Shown: positions 1-25,875 of the stretch, in pieces
How the letters are laid out: each line of letters begins with the position of its first letter
How positions within the stretch are numbered: position 1 is the first letter of the stretch
Origin: Monarcha castaneiventris obscurior
Lineage: Eukaryota; Chordata; Aves; Passeriformes; Monarchidae
Length of the DNA: 64,000 nt
Assembly: GCA_026261815.1 (NCBI GenBank)
Contig: JAMPIT010000493.1
Location: forward strand, 1,267,001 to 1,331,000
Direction of reading: 5' to 3'
Translations under genes and position numbers: made by a program
Notes under the pieces: generated by a model
Database searches by the model: none
Told to the model about the DNA's origin: nothing
What the model saw: the letters and a program-made list of their open reading frames with translations, nothing else

Positions 1-177
1 CCCTGTGGCTGAGACCTGAGAGTTCTGACTGTGGGGGAAATTCTGAATAAGAGGAAAATGAGTTATTTGTTGTTAACCCCTGGTGCTGGTTCTTGGTGCT
101 GGAGTCGAAGAGGTGCTGCAGCAGCACTGTACAGCTGAAATGAAGGGCACGTGGCTGTACATGTAACCATGCCATAG

Positions 178-18357
<18,180 letters not shown>

Positions 18358-18500
18358 GCTTCTTCTGGGATAACTAGAGCTTCCACAAAGTATCTCTCCA
18401 GCTGTGGTAGGAAGTAATTTTCCCACTGTTTGTGAACACAAACATTTTCTGTCATTGCTGCTGTGACAGTGTCAATAAAAGAGGTACCAGCAACTTCAGA
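18358..18500 (+). terminator. MYH3: Gene A 3' UTR and polyadenylation signal
   Basis: A canonical AATAAA lies at 18474-18479, about 120 nt after the inferred stop (18355-18357), followed by GT-rich sequence. The position supports the inferred last exon. The provirus LTR begins only about 200 nt further downstream at 18676. Confidence 0.65.
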
Positions 18501-18675
18501 TGCTCCAAATGTGAATGTTTAAATGAGAGTCATTTTGTTACTACGTTTAGTCAAAACTGTGAGTTGGAGTCATACTACTTCTGTGAGCAGTTTGACCAGT
18601 TTTATCCTGAATTTAAAACCTAGAGGTTTGACAGGCTTTTTGCTTTCCCACAGGATGACTTCTGTTTCAGCTCCT

Positions 18676-19551
18676 TGTCTTGGTTTAAAGACAGGTGTCA
18701 GACAGGAAAGGCAGGAGCCTCCCCTGAAATGGAAAATGCAACCCCCTTCCCTCCGAATTATTATAAATTTGAAAATAAGGGGCTTTCAGGCAAAGATATG
18801 AGGGATAGGAATAACAGTTCTTTACTAATAAATATATAGGTATAACAACACAAACAAACAGCAATAGCTGTGGCAGTCACAGCAAACAGCAGCCCAAACC
18901 CAGCACCGGCCTCGGGCACTTTCCCCTGGCTGCAGTTCCTCCGGGGCGGCTCCCGGTGAGCAGGGCGGGTGCAATGGTTCCCCCGCGGCTGCAGGGGGCG
19001 CTCCGCAGCGAGCTCGGGGCGCACCGGTAATGGCAGCGCGGGGTCCCGGGAAGGGATGGGTGGAAAGCCTCACAAAACCCCTGGGCGTCTGGCTGGATCC
19101 TCAGGAACAGCAGGCTGGAACAGCAGGGGCGAGCGCAGATCTCGGGTGGCAGTGAGAGGTATCAAACTGCGGAGCTGCGGCAGGGAAACCCGGCAGGTCT
19201 CTCAGTCGGCAGAGCGTAGGAGCTCCGTTTCCAGACGGGACAAGGAGAAGAGCAGGCTTAGGAATCCCGGGGTTTGCCCGCAGAAAGCAAAACAGCCAAA
19301 GAAGCAGAAACCCGCAGTGGTGACCGAGACGTCCACACCGAAGGCAGGCAGCTCCCAGACTAAACGCTGAGCACCCAGGCAGCCCCCCGGGTGTCCCAAC
19401 CCCCCCAGGTGACAAAAGGGTGGCCAGTCCCACCCCGCCTCTGTGGCCAGGTCTTTTGTTTCTTTTAAGTATCCAGCGGTTTGTCCCCTAGCAACTAGTA
19501 TGGGTAAAATTCTTTAAGAGAAAAAACAGGCTAAAATCCTAAACCCCAACA
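18676..19551 (-). repeat. 3' LTR of the provirus
   Basis: An 876 bp partner of the LTR at 24998-25875 with the same TG...CA ends. It starts about 200 nt after the gene A polyA signal. Chance open frames within it (both strands, up to 133 codons) recur in the other LTR and are not genes. Confidence 0.93.
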
Positions 19552-19575
19552 TTATCCACCCCGAATTTTTCCATA
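19552..19575 (-). other. Candidate polypurine tract region
   Basis: Read on the - strand, the bases just before the 3' LTR are GGAAAAATTCGGGGTGGATAA, purine rich with a G-run. This is the expected place for plus-strand priming, but the tract is interrupted by pyrimidines, so the call is tentative. Confidence 0.45.
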
Positions 19576-19685
19576 CTAACATGTTACATCAAACTTAACT
19601 TTTTTAACCATATACACACATGCATCACCATAATTATATACATATGTACATGCAGATATGATACAAGTACAATGCCGTGGGCAGT

Positions 19686-20483
19686 TCACCCTAAAACAAG
19701 GTCCCCTTGCGGTACACATTGGGTCTCTCCATCCTTCTGCATCACCCACCAGGTGCAGCCTGGTCCCTGAGCGAAGACCACCCCACGGATAGGTTGATCT
19801 TTGCTCGAGGCAGAATTGACCCAAACAGTTTTTCCAAGCATACCTCTCATGTGCACCACTGGAACCTTATCCCCATCTGTTGTTTGTAGCAGTTCAGATT
19901 GAGCAGGGCCTGCTCGATTTGTAGATCCTCGGGTGTTAACTAACCAGGTGGCTTTTGCTAGATGCTGTTCCCAGTTTTTGAAAGTTCCCCCACCCAATGC
20001 TTTCAAGGTGGTTTTAAGCAATCCATTACACCTCTCAACCTTCCCAGCCGCTGGTGCATGGTAAGGGATGTGGTACACCCACTCAATGCCATGTTCCCTA
20101 GCCCAGGTATTTATAAGGCTGTTCTTGAAATGAGTCCCATTGTCAGATTCAATTCTCTCAGGGGTACCATGTCTCCACAGGACTTGCTTTTCAAGGCCCA
20201 GGATGGTGTTACGGGCTGTAGCATGAGGCACAGGGTGGGTCTCCAGCCATCCAGTGGTGGCCTCTACCATTGTGAGCACATAACGCTTGCCTTGGCGTGT
20301 TTGAGGCAGTGTGATGTAGTCAATCTGCCAGGCCTCCCCATACTTGTATTTGGACCACCTCCCACCATACCACAGGGGTTTCACTCGCTTGGCCTGCTTG
20401 ATTGCAGCGCACGTCTCACAATCATGGATCACCTGGGAGATACTGTCCATGGTTAGATCCACCCCTCGGTCTCGTGCCCACTT
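19686..20483 (-). CDS. pol: Integrase part of pol, downstream of the in-frame stop
   Basis: Same frame as pro-pol. It starts with the CC half of the zinc-binding motif (HDCETC), then the catalytic core with the three acidic residues: D in WQIDYITL, D in IESDNGTHF, and E in GKVERCNG. The C-terminal DNA-binding part ends GDLVLG at stop 19686-19688. Catalytic residues are intact, so the only visible damage is the nonsense codon just upstream at 20484. No dUTPase follows, unlike the human ERV-L layout I recall. Confidence 0.88.
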   Translation of the reverse strand, partial: KWARDRGVDLTMDSISQVIHDCETCAAIKQAKRVKPLWYGGRWSKYKYGEAWQIDYITLPQTRQGKRYVLTMVEATTGWLETHPVPHATARNTILGLEKQVLWRHGTPERIESDNGTHFKNSLINTWAREHGIEWVYHIPYHAPAAGKVERCNGLLKTTLKALGGGTFKNWEQHLAKATWLVNTRGSTNRAGPAQSELLQTTDGDKVPVVHMRGMLGKTVWVNSASSKDQPIRGVVFAQGPGCTWWVMQKDGETQCVPQGDLVLG

Positions 20484-22868
20484 CTAGGTGGCATCTCTGC
20501 CCTGATGACCTGAGGCATCATGGGCCCATCGAGCTAGGAACAACTCTCCCTTGTGTTTCCAATCTATGTCTATCTGGGACACCTCTATTTTTGCAGCCTG
20601 ATCTACCTGTTTGTTGTTCTGATGTTCTTCATTAGCCCGGCTCTTGGGAACATGAGCATCCACATGGCGGACTCTCACGGGTAGGTTCTCTACCCGAGTG
20701 GCAATGCCTTTCCACTCATCAGCAGCCCAGATTGGTTTTCCTATACGTTGCCAGTTAGCCTTCTTCCACCTTTCCAACCAACCCCACAGAGCATTGGCTA
20801 CCATCCATGAGTCAGTGTAGAGGTACAGCTTTGGCCACTTCTCTCTTTCAGCTATGTCCAGAGCTAATTGGACAGCTTTGAGTTCAGCAAACTGGCTCGA
20901 TCCACCTTCTCCCTCTGTAGCTTGTGCAACTTGCTGTGTGGGACTCCATACAGCAGCTTTCCATTTCCGACTAACCCCTACAATTCGGCAGGAACCATCA
21001 GTGAAGAGGGCATATTGTCTTTCACTCTCCGGCAGCTCATTATATGGCGAGGCTTCTTCTGCACGGGTTACTTGCTCTTCCTCTTCTTCAGAAGATAACC
21101 CAAAAGTTTCACCTTCTGGCCAGTTTGTAATTATTTCTAAGATCCCAGGGCGATTTGGGTTTCCAATTCGGGCGCGCTGAGTGATGAGGGCAATCCATTT
21201 GCTCCAAGTTGCATCAGTAGCATGATGGGTGGAAGGAACCTTTCCCTTGAACATCCACCCCAGCACCGGTAGTCGGGGTGCCAGGAGGAGTTGTGCTCCT
21301 GTGCCAATTACTTCTGAGGCAGCTTGGACTCCTTCGTAGGCGGCCAAGATTTCCTTCTCGGTTGGGGTGTAATTGGCTTCGGACCCCCTGTAGCTCCGGC
21401 TCCAGAATCCCAGTGGTCGGCCACGAGTCTCACCAGGCACCTTCTGCCAAAGGCTCCAGGACAGACCACTGTTCCCGGCTGCAGAGTAGAGCACGTTCTT
21501 CACCTCTGGTCCTGTCCTGACTGGGCCAAGGGCTACGGCGTGAGCAATTTCCTGCTTGATCTGGGTGAAGGCTTGCTGCTGTTCAGGGCCCCAGTGGAAA
21601 TCGTTCTTCTTGCGGGTGACCAGGTAGAGAGGACTCACAATCTGGCTGTATTCAGGAATGTGCATTCTCCAGAAACCTATGGCGCCTAGGAAAGCTTGTG
21701 TTTCCTTCTTGTTAGTCGGCGGAGACATAGCAGTGATCTTATTGATAACCTCAGTGGGAATCTGACGCCGTCCATCTTGCCATTTCACTCCCAGGAACTG
21801 GATCTCTTGAGCAGGTCCCTTGACTTTGCTCTTCTTGATGGCAAAACCGGCTTCCAGGAGAATCTGGATGATTTTCTCCCCTTTCTCGAACACTTCTGCT
21901 GCGGTGTTCCCCCACACAATGATGTCATCGATGTACTGCAGATGTTCTGGAGCCTCACCCTTTTCCAGTGCAGTCTGGATCAGTCCGTGGCAGATGGTGG
22001 GACTGTGCTTCCACCCCTGGGGCAGTCTGTTCCAGGTGTATTGCACACCCCTCCAAGTGAAGGCAAACTGAGGCCTGCTCTCTGGTGCCAAAGGAATGGA
22101 GAAAAATGCATTAGCAATGTCAATAGTGGCATACCACTTCGCTGCTTTGGACTCCAGCTCGTACTGGAGCTCCAACATGTCCGGCACAGCAGCACTCAGT
22201 GGTGGAGTCACTTCATTCAAGGCACGATAATCCACAGTCAATCTCCATTCCCCGTCAAACTTGTGCACAGGCCAGATGGGACTGTTGAAGGGTGAGTGGG
22301 TCTTGCTGACCACCCCTTGGCTCTCCAGCTCACGGATCATCTTGTGGATGGGGATCACAGCATCTCGATTTGTCCGGTATTGCCGGCGATGCACAGTCGA
22401 GGTGGCAATTGGCACTTGTTGCTCCTCCACTTTCAGAAGCCCAACTGCAGAGGGATTCTCAGATAGTCCAGGCAGGGTGCTCAGTTGCTTAATGCCCTCT
22501 GCCTCCACAGCAGCTATTCCAAATGCCCACTTGAGCCCTTTTGGGTCTTTATAATAGCCATTCCGGAGGAAATCTATGCCCAGAATACACGGGGCCTCTG
22601 GGCCAGTCACGATCGGATGCTTTTGCCAGTCCTTCCCAGTCAGGCTCACCTCAGCTTCCAACAAGGTCAAATCCTGTGATCCCCCAGTCACCCCAGCAAT
22701 AGAAACGGGTTCTGCCCCCACATGTCCCGATGGCATCAAAGTACATTGTGCACCAGTATCAACTAAGGCTTCATATTTCTGTGGCTCTGACGTGCCAGGC
22801 CATCGGATCCACACTGTCCAAAAAACCCGATTCTCCCGTGCCTCTTCCTGGCCAGAGGCAGGGCCCCT
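20484..22868 (-). CDS. pol: Protease, reverse transcriptase and RNase H (pro-pol), ends at in-frame stop
   Basis: The frame directly continues the gag tail after UAG. Domains in order: aspartic protease with DTGAQC (residues about 15-25 of the pol frame starting at 22814); reverse transcriptase with LPQGWKHSP and the active-site YIDD at 21924-21935; a tether; RNase H with TDGSC near 20985-21000, AELKA, TDSWM and HVDAH, giving all four acidic residues; then the HH half of the integrase zinc-binding domain (HDASGH). The first ATG is not obvious; no start is needed if translation reads through the gag UAG. A single TAG at 20484-20486 stops the frame, and the integrase resumes in the same frame. 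Confidence 0.9.
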   Translation of the reverse strand, partial: RGPASGQEEARENRVFWTVWIRWPGTSEPQKYEALVDTGAQCTLMPSGHVGAEPVSIAGVTGGSQDLTLLEAEVSLTGKDWQKHPIVTGPEAPCILGIDFLRNGYYKDPKGLKWAFGIAAVEAEGIKQLSTLPGLSENPSAVGLLKVEEQQVPIATSTVHRRQYRTNRDAVIPIHKMIRELESQGVVSKTHSPFNSPIWPVHKFDGEWRLTVDYRALNEVTPPLSAAVPDMLELQYELESKAAKWYATIDIANAFFSIPLAPESRPQFAFTWRGVQYTWNRLPQGWKHSPTICHGLIQTALEKGEAPEHLQYIDDIIVWGNTAAEVFEKGEKIIQILLEAGFAIKKSKVKGPAQEIQFLGVKWQDGRRQIPTEVINKITAMSPPTNKKETQAFLGAIGFWRMHIPEYSQIVSPLYLVTRKKNDFHWGPEQQQAFTQIKQEIAHAVALGPVRTGPEVKNVLYSAAGNSGLSWSLWQKVPGETRGRPLGFWSRSYRGSEANYTPTEKEILAAYEGVQAASEVIGTGAQLLLAPRLPVLGWMFKGKVPSTHHATDATWSKWIALITQRARIGNPNRPGILEIITNWPEGETFGLSSEEEEEQVTRAEEASPYNELPESERQYALFTDGSCRIVGVSRKWKAAVWSPTQQVAQATEGEGGSSQFAELKAVQLALDIAEREKWPKLYLYTDSWMVANALWGWLERWKKANWQRIGKPIWAADEWKGIATRVENLPVRVRHVDAHVPKSRANEEHQNNKQVDQAAKIEVSQIDIDWKHKGELFLARWAHDASGHQGRDAT
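22840..22859 (-). promoter_or_regulatory. Candidate readthrough hairpin after the gag UAG
   Basis: On the - strand, nine nt after the UAG (22869-22871), GCCTCT pairs with AGAGGC across an 8-nt loop (22840-22859). Gag and pol are in one frame across the UAG without other stops. Stop readthrough with a downstream structure is known from gammaretroviruses. The hairpin here is seen in sequence; its function is inferred. Confidence 0.45.
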
Positions 22869-23192
22869 CTAGCACTGGTTATCATTTCCTCCCTGGGCAT
22901 ACATGCTTGAGGTTCCTTCAAGGGGATCTGACATATCATCCTCCCTTCTGTAATACCTGGCAGCTTGGTTACGGGAGGCTGAGGCTACTTTCACCCTAGC
23001 AGAACCCCCTCGGTTAGCGTCTCTCTCCTTGAGTTCACGCACCCGTGCTGCCAGGACAGAAGTGGGTTTCCTATCCCACCTGCTCATGTCTTCTCCATGG
23101 TCGCACAGGAAAAACCACAGCTCATCTCGTGATGGGTACCCTCTGATGGGTCGGGCTCTGATTTGAGGGCGTGACTCGCACTGGTGCCACAT
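22869..23192 (-). CDS. gag: Gag C-terminal tail, displaced by frameshift
   Basis: A 107-codon frame overlapping the end of the upstream gag frame by about 70 nt, one base forward in reading direction. It contains basic and tryptophan-containing stretches (ELWFFLCDHGEDMSRWD) typical, as I recall, of the ERV-L gag end. It ends at UAG 22869-22871 and is in the same frame as pro-pol. The simplest reading is a one-base insertion or two-base deletion at about 23130-23190 that broke gag. A programmed +1 shift is less likely. Confidence 0.7.
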   Translation of the reverse strand: MWHQCESRPQIRARPIRGYPSRDELWFFLCDHGEDMSRWDRKPTSVLAARVRELKERDANRGGSARVKVASASRNQAARYYRREDDMSDPLEGTSSMYAQGGNDNQC

Positions 23193-24912
23193 TGATCCTC
23201 CTCAACTCCTCCTTCAACTCCTCCTTCAACTCCTCTTTGAGCTCCTTAACCACAGCAGAGACCTGAGCTTTCAGCGGGCCACTGACCATACTCTCATAAT
23301 TTCTGAGCTTGTTGGCGACAGAACCCACTGTTTCTCGGTTGTCCTCGGCATTAATGGTTGCAATGAAAGTGGTGTATTGGGACGGCCCCAGCTTTGCCAG
23401 GTTCCACAACATCTGTGCTGTGCACCTGACCTTGTCGGGGTCATTATCATGCTGTCCATCCCTCCCAAAGAGTACTTCTAATACTGCCACCTCTCTTAGC
23501 TGCTGGATCCCTTCCTCAAGTGTCTTCCATTGCATCCTATGATGGTACTCCTGCATTCTTTCCTTGTTGACAAACCTCTCTCTCACACTCATTATAAGCC
23601 GCTCCCACAGAGAAAGGGGCCCTGGCTCCCTCACAAATATCTGATCCACACCTGGGTCCTGGGTCAAAGATCCCAAATACCTTGCCTCACCATTATCCAG
23701 CTGCGCACCTGTACCCATAAGGTCCCAAACCCGAAGTAACCAGGTTGTATAAGCCTCACGTCCCCTCCGCACAATGTCTTTTCGCATATTACGGAGACTC
23801 TCATATGACAGGGACTCGGTGATGATTTCAGGCTCTGGCTCCCCTGCTGGTTGTGAGGGCCCTGGTTCCCCATCATCATTCACTGGGCGCACTGATTTGG
23901 CCTTGTATTTCCTCCTCTGCACAGGGGCAACTGCTGCTGGCTGTGATTGCCCTTGTGGTTCAGCTGGAGCCTGGACAGTTATAACATCCGCAGGTTTCAC
24001 TGCTTCACCATCAGGCTCTTCCTCACTGGGGCAGGGAGAGGGTTTTCCACTAGCTGAGAAAATGCATTCTTTCAGCATCTGGCCCATCTCACGTATCTCC
24101 TTTACCAGTGCCCCCACTAAATCTGGGTAATTTATTTCTGAGGTGGGCTGTTGGGCAGGATTTCTAGTCTCTGGGGCAGGATCTCTAGTCTCTGGGGTCC
24201 TGTCAGGCTCTGGGGCAGGATCTCTAGTCTCTGCAGCCCTGTCAGGCTCTGGGGCAGGATCTCTAGTCTCTGCAGCCCTGTCAGGCTCTGGGGCAGGATC
24301 TCGAGTCTCTGGGGCCCTGTCAGGTTCTGGGGCCGGATCTTTAGTCTCTGCGGCAGGGTCTCTTGTCTCTGGGACAGGATCCCTAGTCTTTGGGGCCCTG
24401 TCAAGTTCTGTGGCAGCATCCCTAGCCCCCGGGGTAGGTATCAGGGTGGTTATCCAAGTCAATCTCCCCTTATCTCTGAGTACTAAGCAGAATAGGCACA
24501 TCAGCAACACCACCCACTGTACAATATCATTAGCATTTAGGGAAGATCTGAATCCTTCGAAAACTGGTGGAGTGGACCCAAAGAGATGGGTTAAGGGTTG
24601 GGAGAAAGTTTCCCCTGGTGTCATCTCCTCACAGTAGGTCCCATTATTAAAGTAACCCCAAAAGCATACCATTAGTGTGCGATAGCCCTGTATCCATGTG
24701 CCCACATTCCAGAGGAAGTTAAAAACCCATGAATTCCTCAGCTTATCAACCCATAGGGCAAACTGGATAACAGCAACAGTGACCTTAGTCAGAGGACCCA
24801 TGTTTAGAAAAGGAGCTGCAAAAGGGAGAAATACAGCCACGACCACATGCCACGCGAACCAGGGCAAACTGGACCACATAGTGCTGCCTAGCAAGGTTTC
24901 TATATTCAGCAC
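23122..24912 (-). CDS. gag: Gag-like protein with N-terminal membrane domain (frame ends early by frameshift)
   Basis: Structural polyprotein of the provirus. The open frame runs 24948-23122; the first ATG is at 24877-24879 (about 585 aa from there). Layout: residues 1-150 contain three or four hydrophobic stretches (for example the WHVVVAVFLPFAAPFLN region and VVLLMCLFCLVL), so the N-terminus looks like a multi-pass membrane segment. Then comes an acidic, proline-rich repeat region of 13-residue units (DPAPEPDR with ETR). After a basic linker is a helical region consistent with capsid (around YESLRNMRKDIVRRGREAY), and finally a KEEL-repeat coiled coil. No CCHC zinc knuckle is visible. The frame stops at TGA 23122-23124, while the family-like tail continues in another frame from about 23190. 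What the membrane domain does is unknown. Confidence 0.8.
   Translation of the reverse strand: MLNIETLLGSTMWSSLPWFAWHVVVAVFLPFAAPFLNMGPLTKVTVAVIQFALWVDKLRNSWVFNFLWNVGTWIQGYRTLMVCFWGYFNNGTYCEEMTPGETFSQPLTHLFGSTPPVFEGFRSSLNANDIVQWVVLLMCLFCLVLRDKGRLTWITTLIPTPGARDAATELDRAPKTRDPVPETRDPAAETKDPAPEPDRAPETRDPAPEPDRAAETRDPAPEPDRAAETRDPAPEPDRTPETRDPAPETRNPAQQPTSEINYPDLVGALVKEIREMGQMLKECIFSASGKPSPCPSEEEPDGEAVKPADVITVQAPAEPQGQSQPAAVAPVQRRKYKAKSVRPVNDDGEPGPSQPAGEPEPEIITESLSYESLRNMRKDIVRRGREAYTTWLLRVWDLMGTGAQLDNGEARYLGSLTQDPGVDQIFVREPGPLSLWERLIMSVRERFVNKERMQEYHHRMQWKTLEEGIQQLREVAVLEVLFGRDGQHDNDPDKVRCTAQMLWNLAKLGPSQYTTFIATINAEDNRETVGSVANKLRNYESMVSGPLKAQVSAVVKELKEELKEELKEELRRINVAPVRVTPSNQSPTHQRVPITR
24150..24420 (-). 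repeat. 39-bp tandem repeats within gag
   Basis: About four full 39-bp units plus shorter 18-24 bp versions of the same core encode the acidic Pro-rich repeats. All units keep the reading frame. Such arrays change copy number easily and could mark subfamilies. Confidence 0.9.
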
Positions 24913-24974
24913 ACAGAACTGAGTTATCCAAGAACTGTTATTCCTTTTTCAGCCTTTTCTCTCAATGCCCTCAG

Positions 24975-24992
24975 GCCCCACGTTGGGCGCCA
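24975..24992 (-). other. Primer binding site, tRNA-Lys1,2 type
   Basis: Six nucleotides inside the 5' LTR the - strand reads TGGCGCCCAACGTGGGGC, the 18-nt sequence known as the PBS for tRNA-Lys1,2 in betaretroviruses and some lentiviruses. The match is complete, so primer identity is clear. This is unexpected for an ERV-L-type pol, whose name comes from a leucine primer. Confidence 0.9.
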
Positions 24993-24997
24993 AGATC

Positions 24998-25875
24998 TGT
25001 CTTGGTTTGAAAGACAGGTGTCAGACAGGAAAGGCAGGAGCCTCCCCTGAAATGGAAAATACAACCCCCTTCCCTCCGAATTATTATAAATTTGAAAATA
25101 AGGGGCTTTCAGGCAAAGATATGAGGGATAGGAATAACAGTTCTTTACTAATAAATATATATGTATAACAACACAAACAAACAGCAATAGCTGTGGCAGT
25201 CACAGCAAACAGCAGCACAAACCCAGCGCCGGCCTCGGGCACTTTCCCCTGGCTGCAGTTCCTCTGGGGCGGCTCCCGGTGAGCAGGGCGGGTGCGATGG
25301 TTCCCCCGCTGCTGCAGGGGGCGCTCCGCAGCGAGCTCGGGGCGCACCGGTAATGGCAGCGCGGGGTCCCGGGAAGGGATGGGTGGAAAGCCTCACAAAA
25401 CCCCTGGGCGTCTGGCTGGATCCTCAGGAACAGCAGGCTGGAACGGCAGGGGCGAGCGCAGATCTCAGGTGGCAGTGAGAGGTATCAAACTGCGGAGCTG
25501 TGGCAGGGAAACCCGGCAGGTCTCTCAGTCGGCAGAGCGTAGGAGCTCCGTTTCCAGACGGGACAAGGAGAAGAGCAGGCTTAGGAATCCCGGGGTTTGC
25601 CCGCAGAAAGCAAAACAGCCAAAGAAGCAGAAACCCGCAGTGTGACCGAGACGTCCACACCGAAGGGAGGCAACTCCCAGACTAAACGCTGAGCACCCAG
25701 GCAGCCCCCCCCCCGGGTGTCCCAACCCCCAGGTGACAAAAGGGTGGCCAGTCCCACCCCGCCTCTGTGGCCAGGTCTTTTGTTTCTTTTAAGTATCCAG
25801 CGGTTTGTCCCCTAGCAACTAGTATGGGTAAAATTCTTTAAGAGAAAAAACAGGCTAAAATCCTAAACCCCAACA
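24998..25875 (-). repeat. 5' LTR of the provirus
   Basis: An 878 bp LTR that begins TGTTGGGG and ends AAGACA when read on the - strand. It matches 18676-19551 with about a dozen substitutions and a few indels, several in C-runs. The GC-rich middle (about 25200-25730) probably holds the promoter. As the 5' LTR on the - strand it would transcribe toward gene A. Confidence 0.93.

Larger units (their letters stand above)
18676..25875 (-). mobile_element. ERV-L-like provirus, env-less, nearly complete
   Basis: A 7.2 kb provirus antisense to the MYH genes. Two LTRs (5' at 24998-25875, 3' at 18676-19551) flank a primer binding site, gag, protease-RT-RNase H and integrase. Only 134 nt separate the integrase stop from the 3' LTR, so there is no env and no dUTPase. 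Flanks show a duplicated CTCCT (18671-18675 and 25877-25881; six bases with one mismatch), fitting a 5-6 bp target duplication. The pol type (YIDD reverse transcriptase, DTGA protease) matches my recollection of the avian ERV-L group. Breaks: one gag frameshift and one in-frame stop in pol. LTR divergence of about 1.5% means a recent insertion, but the coding breaks make this copy non-autonomous as it stands. Confidence 0.93.

Noticed and set aside
18969..19370. A 133-codon frame within the 3' LTR, repeated in the 5' LTR
   Set aside because: It lies in the GC-rich LTR, antisense to the provirus, and differs in frame between the two copies because of an indel.
19552..19685. An env or accessory gene between integrase and the 3' LTR
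   Set aside because: Only 134 nt are present and no frame of meaningful length fits.
24150..24420. CRISPR-like regular repeats
   Set aside because: Direct tandem units without unique spacers, inside a retroviral gag of a vertebrate genome.
24143..24637. A Gly-Ser-rich + strand frame opposite gag
   Set aside because: It is the antisense translation of the gag tandem repeats.
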